A stretch of 64,000 nucleotides of DNA from JAISDD01 sp031553935 (GCA_031553935.1 JAVBKS010000023.1:9065-73064), one strand, 5' to 3'. Numbered from the stretch's first letter, positions 44,902 to 55,257 are shown. The notes: a model not told the origin generated them from the sequence alone. Program-made: numbers and translations.

Positions 44902-45978
44902 CTAATACTGTGCTTTATGGGCCTTTGAATTGTCATTTAATGTAATATTCTTTATATTGGCACTTCCAGTAAAAAGCCCAATCTTATCAGCACCCCATAC
45001 AATTCCCAAAATCAATAATGCAAACAATAAACTAGCTTTCGGCCCAGTTAAAAAGGTTAATGTGCAAGCAACTAAACCGAATCCGCCTGAAATAAAATAA
45101 ATTATGATAACACTAGTCCTGTGACTTATACCTAAAGCCATCAAACGATGATGCAAGTGATCTTTATCCGGCCTCAAAATAGAAGCATTGCGGTTTATAC
45201 GGCGAATAATTGCAAAAAAAGTATCAAATATCGGAATCCCTAAAATAACAATAGGAATAAATATGGAAATGACAGCCGTACTCTTAAGCGATCCCAAAAT
45301 TGCTAAGCAAGCTAAAAGATAGCCTAAAAGATTTGAGCCCCCATCTCCCATGAAAGTTCGAGCCGGATAAAAATTATATGGAATAAATCCCAAAATTGCA
45401 CCAACTAGTATTAGAGCAGCCCAAACAATATTAAGCTGGTCTCCTAAAACCATAGCTACAATTGCCATTGTCAGTGCTGCGATCGCCGACACTCCCGCTG
45501 CTAATCCATCTAAACCATCGATCAGATTAACTGCATTCGTGATGCCAACAATCCATAGAAATGTAATGGGAATGCTAAGATATCCCAACCAGAATAAACC
45601 ATCAAAGGGATTGGTCATAAAATGTACTAAAACCCCGAAGCTCATTGCTACTACCGCTGCGACTGCTTGTCCGGCCAACTTCATTAGTGGCGATAAATGA
45701 TATATATCATCTAAAACCCCAACAACAGTAATTATACAAGCACCGATAATTACACCCCAAAAAGGCCCAGAGGTTTCAACAAAAATTAAGGATACCAAAG
45801 TAAAAGAAACAAATATTCCCAAACCACCCAGGCGTGGCATTTTCTGTGCATGAACTTTTCTTATATTGGGTCTATCGATCGCACCGATCTTAAAAGCTAA
45901 CCTCGCCGTCAACGGCACTAATAGAAACGAAATTACAAAAGCCGACAAAATCGCACATATACCAATTCCAATGCTCAT
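44902..45978 (-). CDS. tagO: Undecaprenyl-phosphate N-acetylglucosaminyl-1-phosphate transferase (TagO/WecA-type)
   Basis: A 358-aa integral membrane protein of about 10 to 11 spans. Motifs are RLGGLGIF, GVLDDIYHLSP (Mg site), TNAVNLIDGLDGLAAG, RTFMGDGGSNLLGY and DKDHLHHRLM, which define the WecA/TagO branch of the MraY family. It starts linkage-unit or polymer synthesis by putting GlcNAc-P on the lipid carrier. ATG at 45978 is better placed than the ORF start 12 codons upstream (GGAGG 10 bases before it). Divergent from csaB, with a roughly 420-base intergenic region. Confidence 0.93.
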   Translation of the reverse strand: MSIGIGICAILSAFVISFLLVPLTARLAFKIGAIDRPNIRKVHAQKMPRLGGLGIFVSFTLVSLIFVETSGPFWGVIIGACIITVVGVLDDIYHLSPLMKLAGQAVAAVVAMSFGVLVHFMTNPFDGLFWLGYLSIPITFLWIVGITNAVNLIDGLDGLAAGVSAIAALTMAIVAMVLGDQLNIVWAALILVGAILGFIPYNFYPARTFMGDGGSNLLGYLLACLAILGSLKSTAVISIFIPIVILGIPIFDTFFAIIRRINRNASILRPDKDHLHHRLMALGISHRTSVIIIYFISGGFGLVACTLTFLTGPKASLLFALLILGIVWGADKIGLFTGSANIKNITLNDNSKAHKAQY

Positions 45979-46398
45979 ATATCCATAACCCTCCAAATTG
46001 GCAACTACGTACATTCTAACACCGCATAAATTGCTTGTCTATATAGCAAATTTAGGATGTTTTGCGACAAATTCTGCATTCTGGACCATGTTCTTCACTG
46101 TTTTCTCGATATTATATTCAATATGTAGAATCGCTTTACCAAAACTCTCCGACTTCACCTCTTCGGTTGCACTACTTTAGCTGTATAAGTATAATGCTAG
46201 TAGTTGGAAACTAACTCAGCTTGAATTTTTGCTTTGTAATGGCCTTGTCTAGACTTTTTATGGGTAGTATGTTTTTTGCCAAGCAAGGGTCACAGCGAGC
46301 ATATTCATCTGATTAATGATGCTTGTTGATTATTATATAATCTTAGTAATACTTCGGTAATTACCGCAAAATATATTATAGTTTCGAAGGAGAAAAGA
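45979..46398. other. Divergent intergenic region tagO/csaB
   Basis: 420 bases with no gene. A TATAAT at 46336-46341 with a weak -35 (TTAATG, 17 bases upstream) could serve csaB, and a perfect 12-base palindrome CGGTAATTACCG at 46355-46366 lies between it and csaB's start, a possible operator. I see nothing else. Confidence 0.5.
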
Positions 46399-47493
46399 AT
46401 GAAAATTGCCTTATCCGGTTATTACGGGTTTGACAATGCTGGTGATGAAGCTCTGCTGACTGCGATAACCAGATCAATTCACAAGTATCGCCCCGATGCG
46501 GAATTTGTTGTTTTCTCCGGACATCCAGATCATACGAAGTCCGCCCATCAAATCCGGGCAATTTATTATATGAACCCAATTAAAGTCTTGCGGGAGATTT
46601 CCCGATGTGATCTCTTAATAAGTGGTGGCGGCAGTATTTTTCAGGATATTACCAGCCGTCGCTCTTTAGCTTACTATATATGCATCGTTGCTTTAGCTAA
46701 GCTCTTTAAAAAGAAAGTAATTTTCTATGCACAAGGAGTCGGACCCATCAACCATGCATTCAGCAAAATGCTCATGCGCCTGATTGCCAATCGTGTTGAT
46801 ATAATTACTTTAAGAGATGAAGAATCACGTCGGCTCTTAAATAGTATTGGTGTGACCAAACCTCCACAGCTCATTACTGCTGATCCGGTCTTTGCTCTGC
46901 AAACATCAGAAAAAGATCATCAATTGGCATCCCAGATAGTGAGTTCACTAAACAATTGCTCACATGGAATTATCGGAGTCTCAGTTCGTGATTGGGCCAA
47001 ACTTGATGGTTATCAGGAGAAGCTGGCGAAAGTACTGGACGCTTTGAGCGCACAAGGTTATGGCATTTTGTTCATTCCCTTTGCATGGCCTCAAGATATA
47101 AAAGCTTCCCAATCAGTAATAAAACATATGAAATCAACGCCCCTTCTGGTAGATCAGAAGCTTAACAGCCATCAACTGCTGGCGCTTATGAGCAAAACCA
47201 AAATCATGATCGGTATGCGCTTGCATGCCTTGATCTTTGCAGCCAGCCAAGAAACAGTGTTTGCCGGGCTATCCTATGATCCCAAGGTTGATGCTTTTCT
47301 TAATCTTTATAATATGAAGCCATTACCTATTAATGACGTTGATGCCATGCTAAAACAAATTCAAGATTTGTTGACGAGTGGGACTTTAAGACAGACAATA
47401 ATAAATAAATCTAAACTCATGAGCGAAAAAGCTTTGGAAAATGCTATACTTGCTCTTAAGCTTCTAAATGATGACTTAAGTACCCATATTTAG
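46399..47493 (+). CDS. csaB: Polysaccharide pyruvyl transferase CsaB
   Basis: A 364-aa CsaB: ALSGYYGFDNAGDEALLTAI at the N-terminus and DVITLRDEESRRLLNSIGV in the middle, with the C-terminal MIGMRLHALIFAASQ His/Arg motif. It puts a pyruvyl ketal on the secondary wall polymer so SLH-domain proteins can bind. Good site GAAGGAG 7 bases before ATG. First gene of a four-gene operon with a GH26-like hydrolase, MurJ and a DUF5693 protein. Confidence 0.93.
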   Translation: MKIALSGYYGFDNAGDEALLTAITRSIHKYRPDAEFVVFSGHPDHTKSAHQIRAIYYMNPIKVLREISRCDLLISGGGSIFQDITSRRSLAYYICIVALAKLFKKKVIFYAQGVGPINHAFSKMLMRLIANRVDIITLRDEESRRLLNSIGVTKPPQLITADPVFALQTSEKDHQLASQIVSSLNNCSHGIIGVSVRDWAKLDGYQEKLAKVLDALSAQGYGILFIPFAWPQDIKASQSVIKHMKSTPLLVDQKLNSHQLLALMSKTKIMIGMRLHALIFAASQETVFAGLSYDPKVDAFLNLYNMKPLPINDVDAMLKQIQDLLTSGTLRQTIINKSKLMSEKALENAILALKLLNDDLSTHI

Positions 47494-47518
47494 ATAATTT
47501 AAAATGAAAGGAACCGCC

Positions 47519-49201
47519 ATGTACAGACTAAATAGGTTATTATTAATTGTTATCGTGTGTATGTTAGTTTTTCAATGCCCAATGCAACTTCCTCTCGAAG
47601 CAGCTGCTAGTCCTGTAAATATCGTTAATGGAACTATTGCCGAAAACCCATCAACTGACCAACAAAATGACTTTAAACAAGTTGAGTACTTAAACAATGG
47701 TACTGCTCGCCTTAATGACTATGCAAATGGATTTAGTATTACATTCCCTGCCGATATGTATGTCGATGCGAGCATATCAAAAGTTATGGTAGTGATTGCT
47801 AATGCCGATACCAAAATCGAAATCTACCATGATGTTTTCAGCGAGCAGACAATCACAAAAAATGTTAGCGATTATATTGGTTACAGTAATCGTTTCCTTA
47901 ATAATAGTACTGATCACCAAAAGTTGAGCGATGAGTACACTACTATTAATGGCCATCGAGCTCATATCCTCAGCTGGGAAAGAGCAGCTTTAGCCAAAGT
48001 AAACGGAGATAAAAACAAATATCTAAGTGCCGAAATTATTAAATCCAATAATGAAGTTTATACCATACTGCTAAAAACTTCCTCTGACCCAAAATTCTTT
48101 ATGCCTGTAATTAATAGCTTCAAAACAATTGACGCAACAGCAACTCCGCGGATCAATACTGTGTTCAAGAAGCCTCTGCGTCTTAATCTCACTGAGGATA
48201 CCAAAGCATTTTACGAAGATTATTTCTCCGACAATGCTCCACTAAAATGGGGTATATATGAGTATTCCATCGCAAACGACTGGAATTATTTGAATAATTT
48301 AGAAGAAAGTTTGCGCGGGCGTTTTGATTTCGTGCTCTGGTACAAGAGTATGAGCACTCCCTTTCCACGTGATATTGTCGAGTCTGCCTATAATAATAAT
48401 AAATTTGTGGAACTGACATTTCATAGCGAATTTAATGGACAGAATAACCAATCGGTTATGTATGATATTCTTAACGGCAAGTATGATGCCTATCTGAATC
48501 AGTATGCTCAAGAGATCAAGGCTTTTGGCCATCCGATTCTCTTTCGCCTGAATAATGAAATGAATGGAGATTGGTGCAATTGGTCAAGTTTTCATTTCAG
48601 TAAGGACACCGAAATTTTCAAGTTAGTTTGGCGCCATATTTATGAAATCTTTGCTGCCAATCAAGTTGACAATGCCTTATGGGTCTGGAATCCTAATGAT
48701 CGTTCCTTCCCTGATTTTCAGTGGAATCATAGTTTAGCCTATTTTCCAGGAAGTGATTATGTGGATATTATTGGTATGACCGGCTACAATACAGGTACTT
48801 ATTTTCCCGGTGAACCCTGGCGGGAATTCACTGCAATATATGATAACCTTTATCAAGACTACCATAGCTGGTTCGGTTATCCCTTCATGATAACTGAGTT
48901 TGCTTGTAATTCGGTAGGCGGCGATAAAGCTCGCTGGATACTAGATATGCGCGACGGCTTTGACAAATATCCCATGATAAAAGTAGCTGTCTGGTTTAAC
49001 GGTATTGACTATGATGCTAACCGTAATCCGGCTCGTATTTATCGTTTGGACGAAACTTCGGCCACCACAAAAGCTTTTGCCGAAGTTCTTTCCGCTTCCG
49101 GACCCCTAGATATGGAAAACATTATTGTGCGCGCGGATATTGGTTCTAGATCCAGTTTGGAACAAACGCTTCAAAATACTGTACGTGAATTATTAATTTA
49201 A
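47519..49201 (+). CDS. Secreted glycoside hydrolase-like protein (GH26-type)
   Basis: A 560-aa exported protein with signal peptide (about residues 5-25, LLLIVIVCMLVFQCP). An N-terminal region to about residue 215 has beta-rich content. The hydrolase part (about 230-510) has FRLNNEMNGDWCNW, matching the acid/base Glu region of GH26 mannanases, and FMITEFACNSVGG, the nucleophile Glu region. ATG at 47519 is chosen because AAAGGAA precedes it. Both catalytic Glu are kept, so activity is likely; the substrate, perhaps a mannan or wall polymer, is not known. 25 bases after csaB. Confidence 0.8.
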   Translation: MYRLNRLLLIVIVCMLVFQCPMQLPLEAAASPVNIVNGTIAENPSTDQQNDFKQVEYLNNGTARLNDYANGFSITFPADMYVDASISKVMVVIANADTKIEIYHDVFSEQTITKNVSDYIGYSNRFLNNSTDHQKLSDEYTTINGHRAHILSWERAALAKVNGDKNKYLSAEIIKSNNEVYTILLKTSSDPKFFMPVINSFKTIDATATPRINTVFKKPLRLNLTEDTKAFYEDYFSDNAPLKWGIYEYSIANDWNYLNNLEESLRGRFDFVLWYKSMSTPFPRDIVESAYNNNKFVELTFHSEFNGQNNQSVMYDILNGKYDAYLNQYAQEIKAFGHPILFRLNNEMNGDWCNWSSFHFSKDTEIFKLVWRHIYEIFAANQVDNALWVWNPNDRSFPDFQWNHSLAYFPGSDYVDIIGMTGYNTGTYFPGEPWREFTAIYDNLYQDYHSWFGYPFMITEFACNSVGGDKARWILDMRDGFDKYPMIKVAVWFNGIDYDANRNPARIYRLDETSATTKAFAEVLSASGPLDMENIIVRADIGSRSSLEQTLQNTVRELLI

Positions 49202-49211
49202 GGGATCAAAC

Positions 49212-50720
49212 ATGCAGCAAGAAAAAGTTAAAACCGGGAAGTCCTTTATTAATGTATCTATAGTCATATTTTTTTCCAAACTGCTGGGGTTCTGTCGCGA
49301 TGTCTATTTTGCATCAGTTTTCGGAACCACGGTCTTAACTGATATTTTCCAAATTATTTTCAGTTACCCCAGTCTGTTGTTTGCCAGCGTCGGTAATGCT
49401 ATTTCTGCTGTCAATATTCCTGATCTAACCCATTTTACGAAAAAACGCACAATAGAAGAACGCAATGAGTACTTGAGCAGTTTATTAACATACATATCAC
49501 TGCTTGCTACTATATTATCTCTATTAGGCATAATACTGGCTCCATATGTAACCCGACTGATTGCCCCGGGATTAGGTGATGATGTTAATCATATTGCAAT
49601 AACCTTGACCAAGATTATGATGCCCACTTTGCTATTCGTTTGTTTGACATTTATAACTGCAGGAGTGCTGCAGGTCCATGGTTATTTCGTCTTATCCTCA
49701 ACCATCAGCATACCCTTTAATATTATTATCATGCTGGCCTTGTATTTTAGCGGTAATAACATATATGTTTTGGGGTATTTTACTACGATTGGCTGGTTAA
49801 TGCAGTTTTTGATTCAGGTTCCGGTTCTTTTTAAGGAAAAGTATCGTCTGCGTTTTCGCCTCAGTATTAAGGACAAATACATTAATAATACCCTAAAAAA
49901 CCTAGTTCCAATACTAATGGGAAATTCCTTGCTTCATCTTTGCCTAATAATAGATAGAGGGTTTGCTTCGCATCTGCCTGAGGGAACCGCTGCAGCTTTA
50001 GGGTTCGGCAGCAATCTGTTTATTACAATTACGAGCATATTTATTGTCGCCATGTCTACCGTAATATTTCCGCGATTATCGCAATTCTGCCAAGAAGCTA
50101 GTTTCGGCATGGTCACTAAGATGCTCACTCAGAGCTTCAAAATACTGCTATTCATCTTGATACCTTATCTGCTTTTAGTAATAATATATCATCAGGAAAT
50201 AATTGCTTTAGTTTACCAACGTGGGGCTTTTGGCGACGAATCGACATCTATCACATCAATAGCCTTTTTGTTCTATAGCTTAGCTGTTATTGGTTATGCT
50301 TGCCAAGAACTTTATAATCGAGTTTTTTACGCTCTGAAGAACTTTAAAACCCCTATGTTCGCAAGCTTAACCTGTCTATTAATTAATTGTGGTTTTGATG
50401 CTGTGTTTTTCAAACAATATGGCATAATGGCCTTAACTTTGAGCACTTCAGCCAGCCTCTTACTCTATGCTGTTATAATGAGCTTTTTGCTTACTAATAG
50501 TATTGGTTCTTTTCTGAATCGCGATCTGTTAAAGTATTGCACAAAACTACTTATTCCCATAAGCACTATGATTGCTATAATTTGGGCAGGACGCGAACTC
50601 CTGCCGGGTGACAACTTGTTAACCGGCCTTATTATTCCAGTAGTATTTAGCTCAAGTGCTTATTTATTAGCGGCTTATTTTTGCGGCTTCCACAGAGTTT
50701 TTCTAACAAAGGAGATCTGA
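49212..50720 (+). CDS. murJ: MurJ/MviN-family lipid flippase
   Basis: A 502-aa membrane protein with about 14 spans and the MOP-superfamily MviN signature (ISKLLGFCRDVYFASVFG, residues 18-36; IIFSYPSLLFASVGNAISAV). It flips lipid II or related lipid-linked sugars across the membrane. In this operon with csaB it could move lipid-linked secondary polymer units instead of, or as well as, lipid II. 10 bases after the GH26-like gene. Confidence 0.92.
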   Translation: MQQEKVKTGKSFINVSIVIFFSKLLGFCRDVYFASVFGTTVLTDIFQIIFSYPSLLFASVGNAISAVNIPDLTHFTKKRTIEERNEYLSSLLTYISLLATILSLLGIILAPYVTRLIAPGLGDDVNHIAITLTKIMMPTLLFVCLTFITAGVLQVHGYFVLSSTISIPFNIIIMLALYFSGNNIYVLGYFTTIGWLMQFLIQVPVLFKEKYRLRFRLSIKDKYINNTLKNLVPILMGNSLLHLCLIIDRGFASHLPEGTAAALGFGSNLFITITSIFIVAMSTVIFPRLSQFCQEASFGMVTKMLTQSFKILLFILIPYLLLVIIYHQEIIALVYQRGAFGDESTSITSIAFLFYSLAVIGYACQELYNRVFYALKNFKTPMFASLTCLLINCGFDAVFFKQYGIMALTLSTSASLLLYAVIMSFLLTNSIGSFLNRDLLKYCTKLLIPISTMIAIIWAGRELLPGDNLLTGLIIPVVFSSSAYLLAAYFCGFHRVFLTKEI

Positions 50721-50724
50721 TAAT

Positions 50725-52758
50725 ATGCAAAATAAAGGTTTAAAACTATTCTTGTGGTTTCTATTGCTATCATTCCTGGCCTTATCATATAAAGGCTGGT
50801 TTTTGCGAACGGGTATCGAGAATGAAAACCACCACTTGTTCGTGGTTGCTGATTACTATGATTTCAAAAAAACTTCGGATGCAGCAAATGTTGATATTAT
50901 TGCCAGCTTAGATAACCTCCAAGCCGAAGGAGTTAATTATGTTGGCGTCAAAGAGTTATCATTAAGAGAAATGGCACTCGACGGCCGCATTGCCCTTCAG
51001 TCCTTCTATGAGTTTAAAGCTTTTAATCAGGTAAATGCCCCCGAAATATGGGCTAGTGCTCAAGAAGCTATCCCCCAAGATGTTTTAATTGCCTCAACCA
51101 ATCTAGTTGTAAGTACAGCGGAACAAGGTAGCTTTACCTTTATTCAAGAGCGCTTACTGCACCGCTTCGCTCCCGAGCAGATAATAAGCTTTGCTAATAA
51201 TCAGCGTTATTATATTATTGTTAATTCTGAGTTAAGTTATCTGGATCGCCGTAAAGATGTCAAGCAAGAATTCGATGCTTCTTTAGGTTTTGATCCTCTA
51301 GTACTATCAACTTTACGGGATAGGGGTTTCGAGATTGTACTACGTCCGGAAAACACCAAAGGAACATCAACCGCTTATTTTGCAGAATATGACCAAGCGT
51401 TCGCCGACTATAACACCAAGTATCTTATATTCTCTAATCAAGTAAGTGGCAATCCAAATAATACCGAAAACATGTCGGAATTAATTAAGAAATATAATCT
51501 TACTGTTGGTATCATAGAAACTTCTGAGCAAATAAAATATGTTGAACAGCCCGGACTCAATCCTTTGCTGAAATCAACATCATATCCCATCAACCGTGTA
51601 TATTCCACCGGCAATGATGAATTTGTCAAGACTGTTGACGATAGGTTTTACCGTTGGATTAGAGGCGTAGTCGACCGCGGCATACGTATAGTTTATTTGA
51701 CAACCTTCAAAGATCCAAAATTGGATGCCTCCGAAAACCTTGATAATACTATCGCTACTGTGGGAAAATTTAATGGAGCAATCGCTGCCAAAGGGTATTC
51801 AGTTAATACACCATTACCGCATTTAACTTCGGCAGCCACAGATGCCAAACACGCACTTTTTGTGTCTTTAAGTTTACTCATCGCCGCTCTACTCTATCTT
51901 ATTTATTTGTTCCCTATTAAGAAGCGCTATATCATAGCTCTCCTGACTACAGGCGCCCTAGCCTTACTCTATATAAACATTGTTATGAACATGCCCCTGT
52001 TGAAAGTTTATGCTTTAGGCGGCGCTTTGCTCTATCCGGCTTTTTCCAGCTTGCTGCTGCTGCTTTATATCAAGCACAGTAAACGCGGCTGCCTCATAAA
52101 GACAATCGGCAGTTTAGCTATCGTGTTCTCTGTTAATATGCTTGGTTCCTATACTATCATTACCAGTCTAAATGATATCCGGTTTATTATGAACCTAGAG
52201 ATATTTAGTGGGGTAAAACTAGCTTTTCTAGCTCCAATATTATTATTTATCATCAATTATTTTGCTTGCTTTGCCAGTGAATCCGGGTTTATCAATACCA
52301 TCTTGGCAACTGCCCGTCAGCACCCCAACTATGGCTTTTTGTTCCTAATGCTTATCCTGGCAGCCGGAGGTTACTATTATTTAGGCAGAAGCGGTAATAA
52401 TATCGTTGAGGTATCGAGCTTTGAATTACGCTTCCGCGAACTGTTGGAGACTTTTTTTATTGCCCGCCCACGCTTTAAGGAATTTTTAATCGGCTACCCG
52501 GCAATAGTGACCATGGTGTATCTTTATCATAAATATAAATACAGTTTTATTCCCGGTATTCTAGGAATTGGTGTGATAATGGGAAGCATCTCTATGGTAA
52601 ACAGCTTCTGCCATGTATTCACTGCCGCTGCTATCTCTTGGGACAGATCTTTGTTAGGGCTGGCATTCGGAACAGCTCTCGGTTTCGTTTTAATAATCAT
52701 TATTAAACTCTTAGAAAGAATAATACCGCTCTTTATTAATGATAAGCATGCTGGCTGA
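50725..52758 (+). CDS. DUF5693 family membrane protein
   Basis: A 677-aa protein beginning with an N-terminal anchor (FLWFLLLSFLALSYKG). Residues 25-380 form an extracytoplasmic domain with a polysaccharide-deacetylase-like barrel pattern (NLQAEGVNYVGVKELSLREMA; TTFKDPKLDASENL), and the last 300 residues contain about nine spans. Matches the DUF5693 family, often found beside csaB and murJ. Role unknown; surface polymer assembly is the best guess from neighbours. 4 bases after murJ. Confidence 0.75.
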   Translation: MQNKGLKLFLWFLLLSFLALSYKGWFLRTGIENENHHLFVVADYYDFKKTSDAANVDIIASLDNLQAEGVNYVGVKELSLREMALDGRIALQSFYEFKAFNQVNAPEIWASAQEAIPQDVLIASTNLVVSTAEQGSFTFIQERLLHRFAPEQIISFANNQRYYIIVNSELSYLDRRKDVKQEFDASLGFDPLVLSTLRDRGFEIVLRPENTKGTSTAYFAEYDQAFADYNTKYLIFSNQVSGNPNNTENMSELIKKYNLTVGIIETSEQIKYVEQPGLNPLLKSTSYPINRVYSTGNDEFVKTVDDRFYRWIRGVVDRGIRIVYLTTFKDPKLDASENLDNTIATVGKFNGAIAAKGYSVNTPLPHLTSAATDAKHALFVSLSLLIAALLYLIYLFPIKKRYIIALLTTGALALLYINIVMNMPLLKVYALGGALLYPAFSSLLLLLYIKHSKRGCLIKTIGSLAIVFSVNMLGSYTIITSLNDIRFIMNLEIFSGVKLAFLAPILLFIINYFACFASESGFINTILATARQHPNYGFLFLMLILAAGGYYYLGRSGNNIVEVSSFELRFRELLETFFIARPRFKEFLIGYPAIVTMVYLYHKYKYSFIPGILGIGVIMGSISMVNSFCHVFTAAAISWDRSLLGLAFGTALGFVLIIIIKLLERIIPLFINDKHAG

Positions 52759-52801
52759 TTGAATGTTGAGTGGGAGGGTCATAGCTCTGTTCGAAATTCT
52801 G

Positions 52802-53791
52802 TTAATTGATCACTAAACCGAAGTCTTTTGGCACATTATTGTCATGAGCATTTATTAGCTTGTGAGCCACTAGGGTTGTAACTTCAGGATATACGTGGCT
52901 GCCATCATAAAAGTTATTGGGATCAGCTGTAACGCTATTGATGTACATGAAATGATGTACTTCGCCATAAACGCTAACTATATCATCAAGCCACTTATCG
53001 TAGTATTTTGTTAAGTCTTGTTGGCCTATAAGCTCAAACAAGGGCTGCGAAACCGGAGTTGTGAAAACAATAAACTGGGTATTCGGATTATTTTCTTTTA
53101 TCTGCGCTAATTTTTCGTAAACTCTATCATATTCATAGTTTGCGTAGATATCTTTTCTATACTTATCTACAGTTGCATATATTCGCGACCAAGTAACCTC
53201 TATCTCCTTTTCCCGGTTAAGAGTTTTAATATTATTGCGATCATAGTGAAAGTTTTTCTTGACTCCTAATTTCGCATTTTGGTAATTATCCCAAGCATAT
53301 TTGGTCGTATCAAATGACAATAAGCTCGTGTAAGGATAAGACCAGCTCTCGCTTTTGTCTATGTAGAAGCTTGGCTCCTTAAAGTCGCTAAAAACTGCAT
53401 TTATATTCGTAGCATAAAAATCCAAACCCAGAAATATATAGTCAAAGTCTTTGCCGTTTACCTCTTTGGCATGCTCGATGTAAGTATTATAATCGTCCAA
53501 AATTATATTGCTGACGCCATAATTATAAACATCATAATCGCCAAAATCTTTTTGATTAAAATAGGTTACTCTACTGCTGCCAATAAGCAAACTTTTCTTA
53601 TTAAAGGCATTATTAGTAATGAAGTTAGTCTTTTGCTGGCGTTCATCAAAGGAGGCTTGAATGGTATTTAAGCGATTGGTATGCGAAAAATTCCACAAAG
53701 GATCGATGTAATAATTAAAGCCTGCTACAGCTAATAGGCATAAAACTATTACACTCAATGTCAGTATGGTCCAGCTTTGATGATTAAACAT
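52802..53791 (-). CDS. SGNH-like membrane-anchored protein, partner of the MBOAT acyltransferase
   Basis: A 329-aa protein with an N-terminal membrane anchor (WTILTLSVIVLCLLAVAGFNYYI). Features fitting DltD/AlgJ-like SGNH folds are KKSLLIGSSRVTYFNQ near residue 66 (block I, GSS) and a C-terminal DGSHVYPEVTTLVA (DxxH). Such proteins give the acyl group delivered by the MBOAT partner to a polysaccharide on the outside. It follows the MBOAT gene at 17 bases. The acyl acceptor is unknown. Confidence 0.65.
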   Translation of the reverse strand: MFNHQSWTILTLSVIVLCLLAVAGFNYYIDPLWNFSHTNRLNTIQASFDERQQKTNFITNNAFNKKSLLIGSSRVTYFNQKDFGDYDVYNYGVSNIILDDYNTYIEHAKEVNGKDFDYIFLGLDFYATNINAVFSDFKEPSFYIDKSESWSYPYTSLLSFDTTKYAWDNYQNAKLGVKKNFHYDRNNIKTLNREKEIEVTWSRIYATVDKYRKDIYANYEYDRVYEKLAQIKENNPNTQFIVFTTPVSQPLFELIGQQDLTKYYDKWLDDIVSVYGEVHHFMYINSVTADPNNFYDGSHVYPEVTTLVAHKLINAHDNNVPKDFGLVIN

Positions 53792-53808
53792 GGTCCCTCC
53801 GCATGCTG

Positions 53809-55257
53809 CTAAAAATTAAAATAAAGGAATTGAGTAACTTTAGTCAAGCTTAGTATGCCTGCAATCGCTAAGCTCATTGTAACCAGGGCTGTCTGTATAT
53901 TCGGCCGAAATTCTTGCCAATATTCAATAGAGTTTTTGCAGAATAGGCAGATAATAAGCCCCATAGAAATTGCTAAAATTAGTTGTATGTTTTGGCTTAA
54001 TGTATCCGATATCCCAAAAATTCCTAATTTTTGCGTAAAATATGCGCTGCTCTGTAACTGCCCCGACCAAGCCCACCCATTTACGCCAAACATGCCACTT
54101 AGTACTTTATGTGCGTCTTGCCAATTCTTAGCCCGAAAAAACACCCAAGCTATATTTACGAAATTAAAGGTAATAAACCACCCTAAAAAGCGATTTAACT
54201 TTATGCCCAGCTTAGACCACAAGCGGTGGATAACTAAAGCCATGCCATGAAGCAAACCCCAAAACACGAATGTCCACCCTGCGCCATGCCACAAACCGAC
54301 TAAGAGAAAAGTAGCAAGCAAATTACAGCAGGTTCTAAGCTCGCCCTGGCGATTCCCTCCCCAAGCAATATAGAGATAATCGCGAAAAAATCTGCCTAAG
54401 GTCATATGCCAGCAACGCCAGAATTCCTGAATACTTTGAGACTTGTAGGGGGAATAAAAATTAATCGGCAAAACAATATTGAAAAGCAGAGCTGCCCCGA
54501 TGGCCATATCAGTGTAAGCGCTAAAATCAAAATATAGCTGAAAAGAATATGATAGAGAGGTTATCCAAGCTTCTGCAACGCTGAGATTAACCATTTGATC
54601 AAATCCTTGGTTTGCCCAAATCGCAAAATTATCAGCAATAAAGACTTTTTTCCCCAGACCAATAAAAAACAAAAATAAGCCCGGAGCAATACTATTAAAA
54701 TCGAGCTTATAACGATCGGGGTCGGCAAATTGCGGCATCATTTCTTTATGATGCAGAATTGGCCCAGCTAATAAGTGAGGAAAGAAAGTGACGAAGAGCA
54801 TATAATTAATCATGCTGTATTCCTTAGCCTTGCCCTGATAAGCATCAACTAAATAGGCAATTTGCGTGAAAGTAAAAAAACTGATTCCTAAAGGCAAAAT
54901 AATTCCAAGTAAGCTAATAGAACTAGCAAACACATTATTAAAATTAACTATAAAAAAATCAGCATACTTATAGTAACCTAATAAGCTTAAATTAAATGAT
55001 ATACCGATTACCAGAATTACCAGTTTATTTGCTCTTATGTTCTTGGAACTCAATATACTGCCAATTCCATAGTTGACAAATATTGATATCAGTATTAATG
55101 GTAAATACTTTATGTTCCACCACGAATAAAAAAACAGAGAAGCCGAAACTAGCCACGCACGTGCTATTTTCGGCGAGTTAAAATGTTGCATTAGAAAATA
55201 TAATATGAACGTTAAGGGCAAGAAAAACAAGATGAATTCGTAAGAATTAAACAGCAT
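53809..55257 (-). CDS. MBOAT-family O-acyltransferase (DltB/AlgI-like)
   Basis: A 482-aa membrane protein with about 11 spans. MLFNSYEFILFFLPLTFILYF begins it (GGGAG 7 bases before). LLAGPILHHKEMMPQF, NFYSPYKSQSIQEFWRCWHMTLGRFFRDYLYI and the catalytic His in FLLVGLWHGAGWTFVFWG are the family's marks. It moves an acyl group, usually acetyl, across the membrane to an outside polymer together with its SGNH-like partner. Confidence 0.92.
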   Translation of the reverse strand: MLFNSYEFILFFLPLTFILYFLMQHFNSPKIARAWLVSASLFFYSWWNIKYLPLILISIFVNYGIGSILSSKNIRANKLVILVIGISFNLSLLGYYKYADFFIVNFNNVFASSISLLGIILPLGISFFTFTQIAYLVDAYQGKAKEYSMINYMLFVTFFPHLLAGPILHHKEMMPQFADPDRYKLDFNSIAPGLFLFFIGLGKKVFIADNFAIWANQGFDQMVNLSVAEAWITSLSYSFQLYFDFSAYTDMAIGAALLFNIVLPINFYSPYKSQSIQEFWRCWHMTLGRFFRDYLYIAWGGNRQGELRTCCNLLATFLLVGLWHGAGWTFVFWGLLHGMALVIHRLWSKLGIKLNRFLGWFITFNFVNIAWVFFRAKNWQDAHKVLSGMFGVNGWAWSGQLQSSAYFTQKLGIFGISDTLSQNIQLILAISMGLIICLFCKNSIEYWQEFRPNIQTALVTMSLAIAGILSLTKVTQFLYFNF

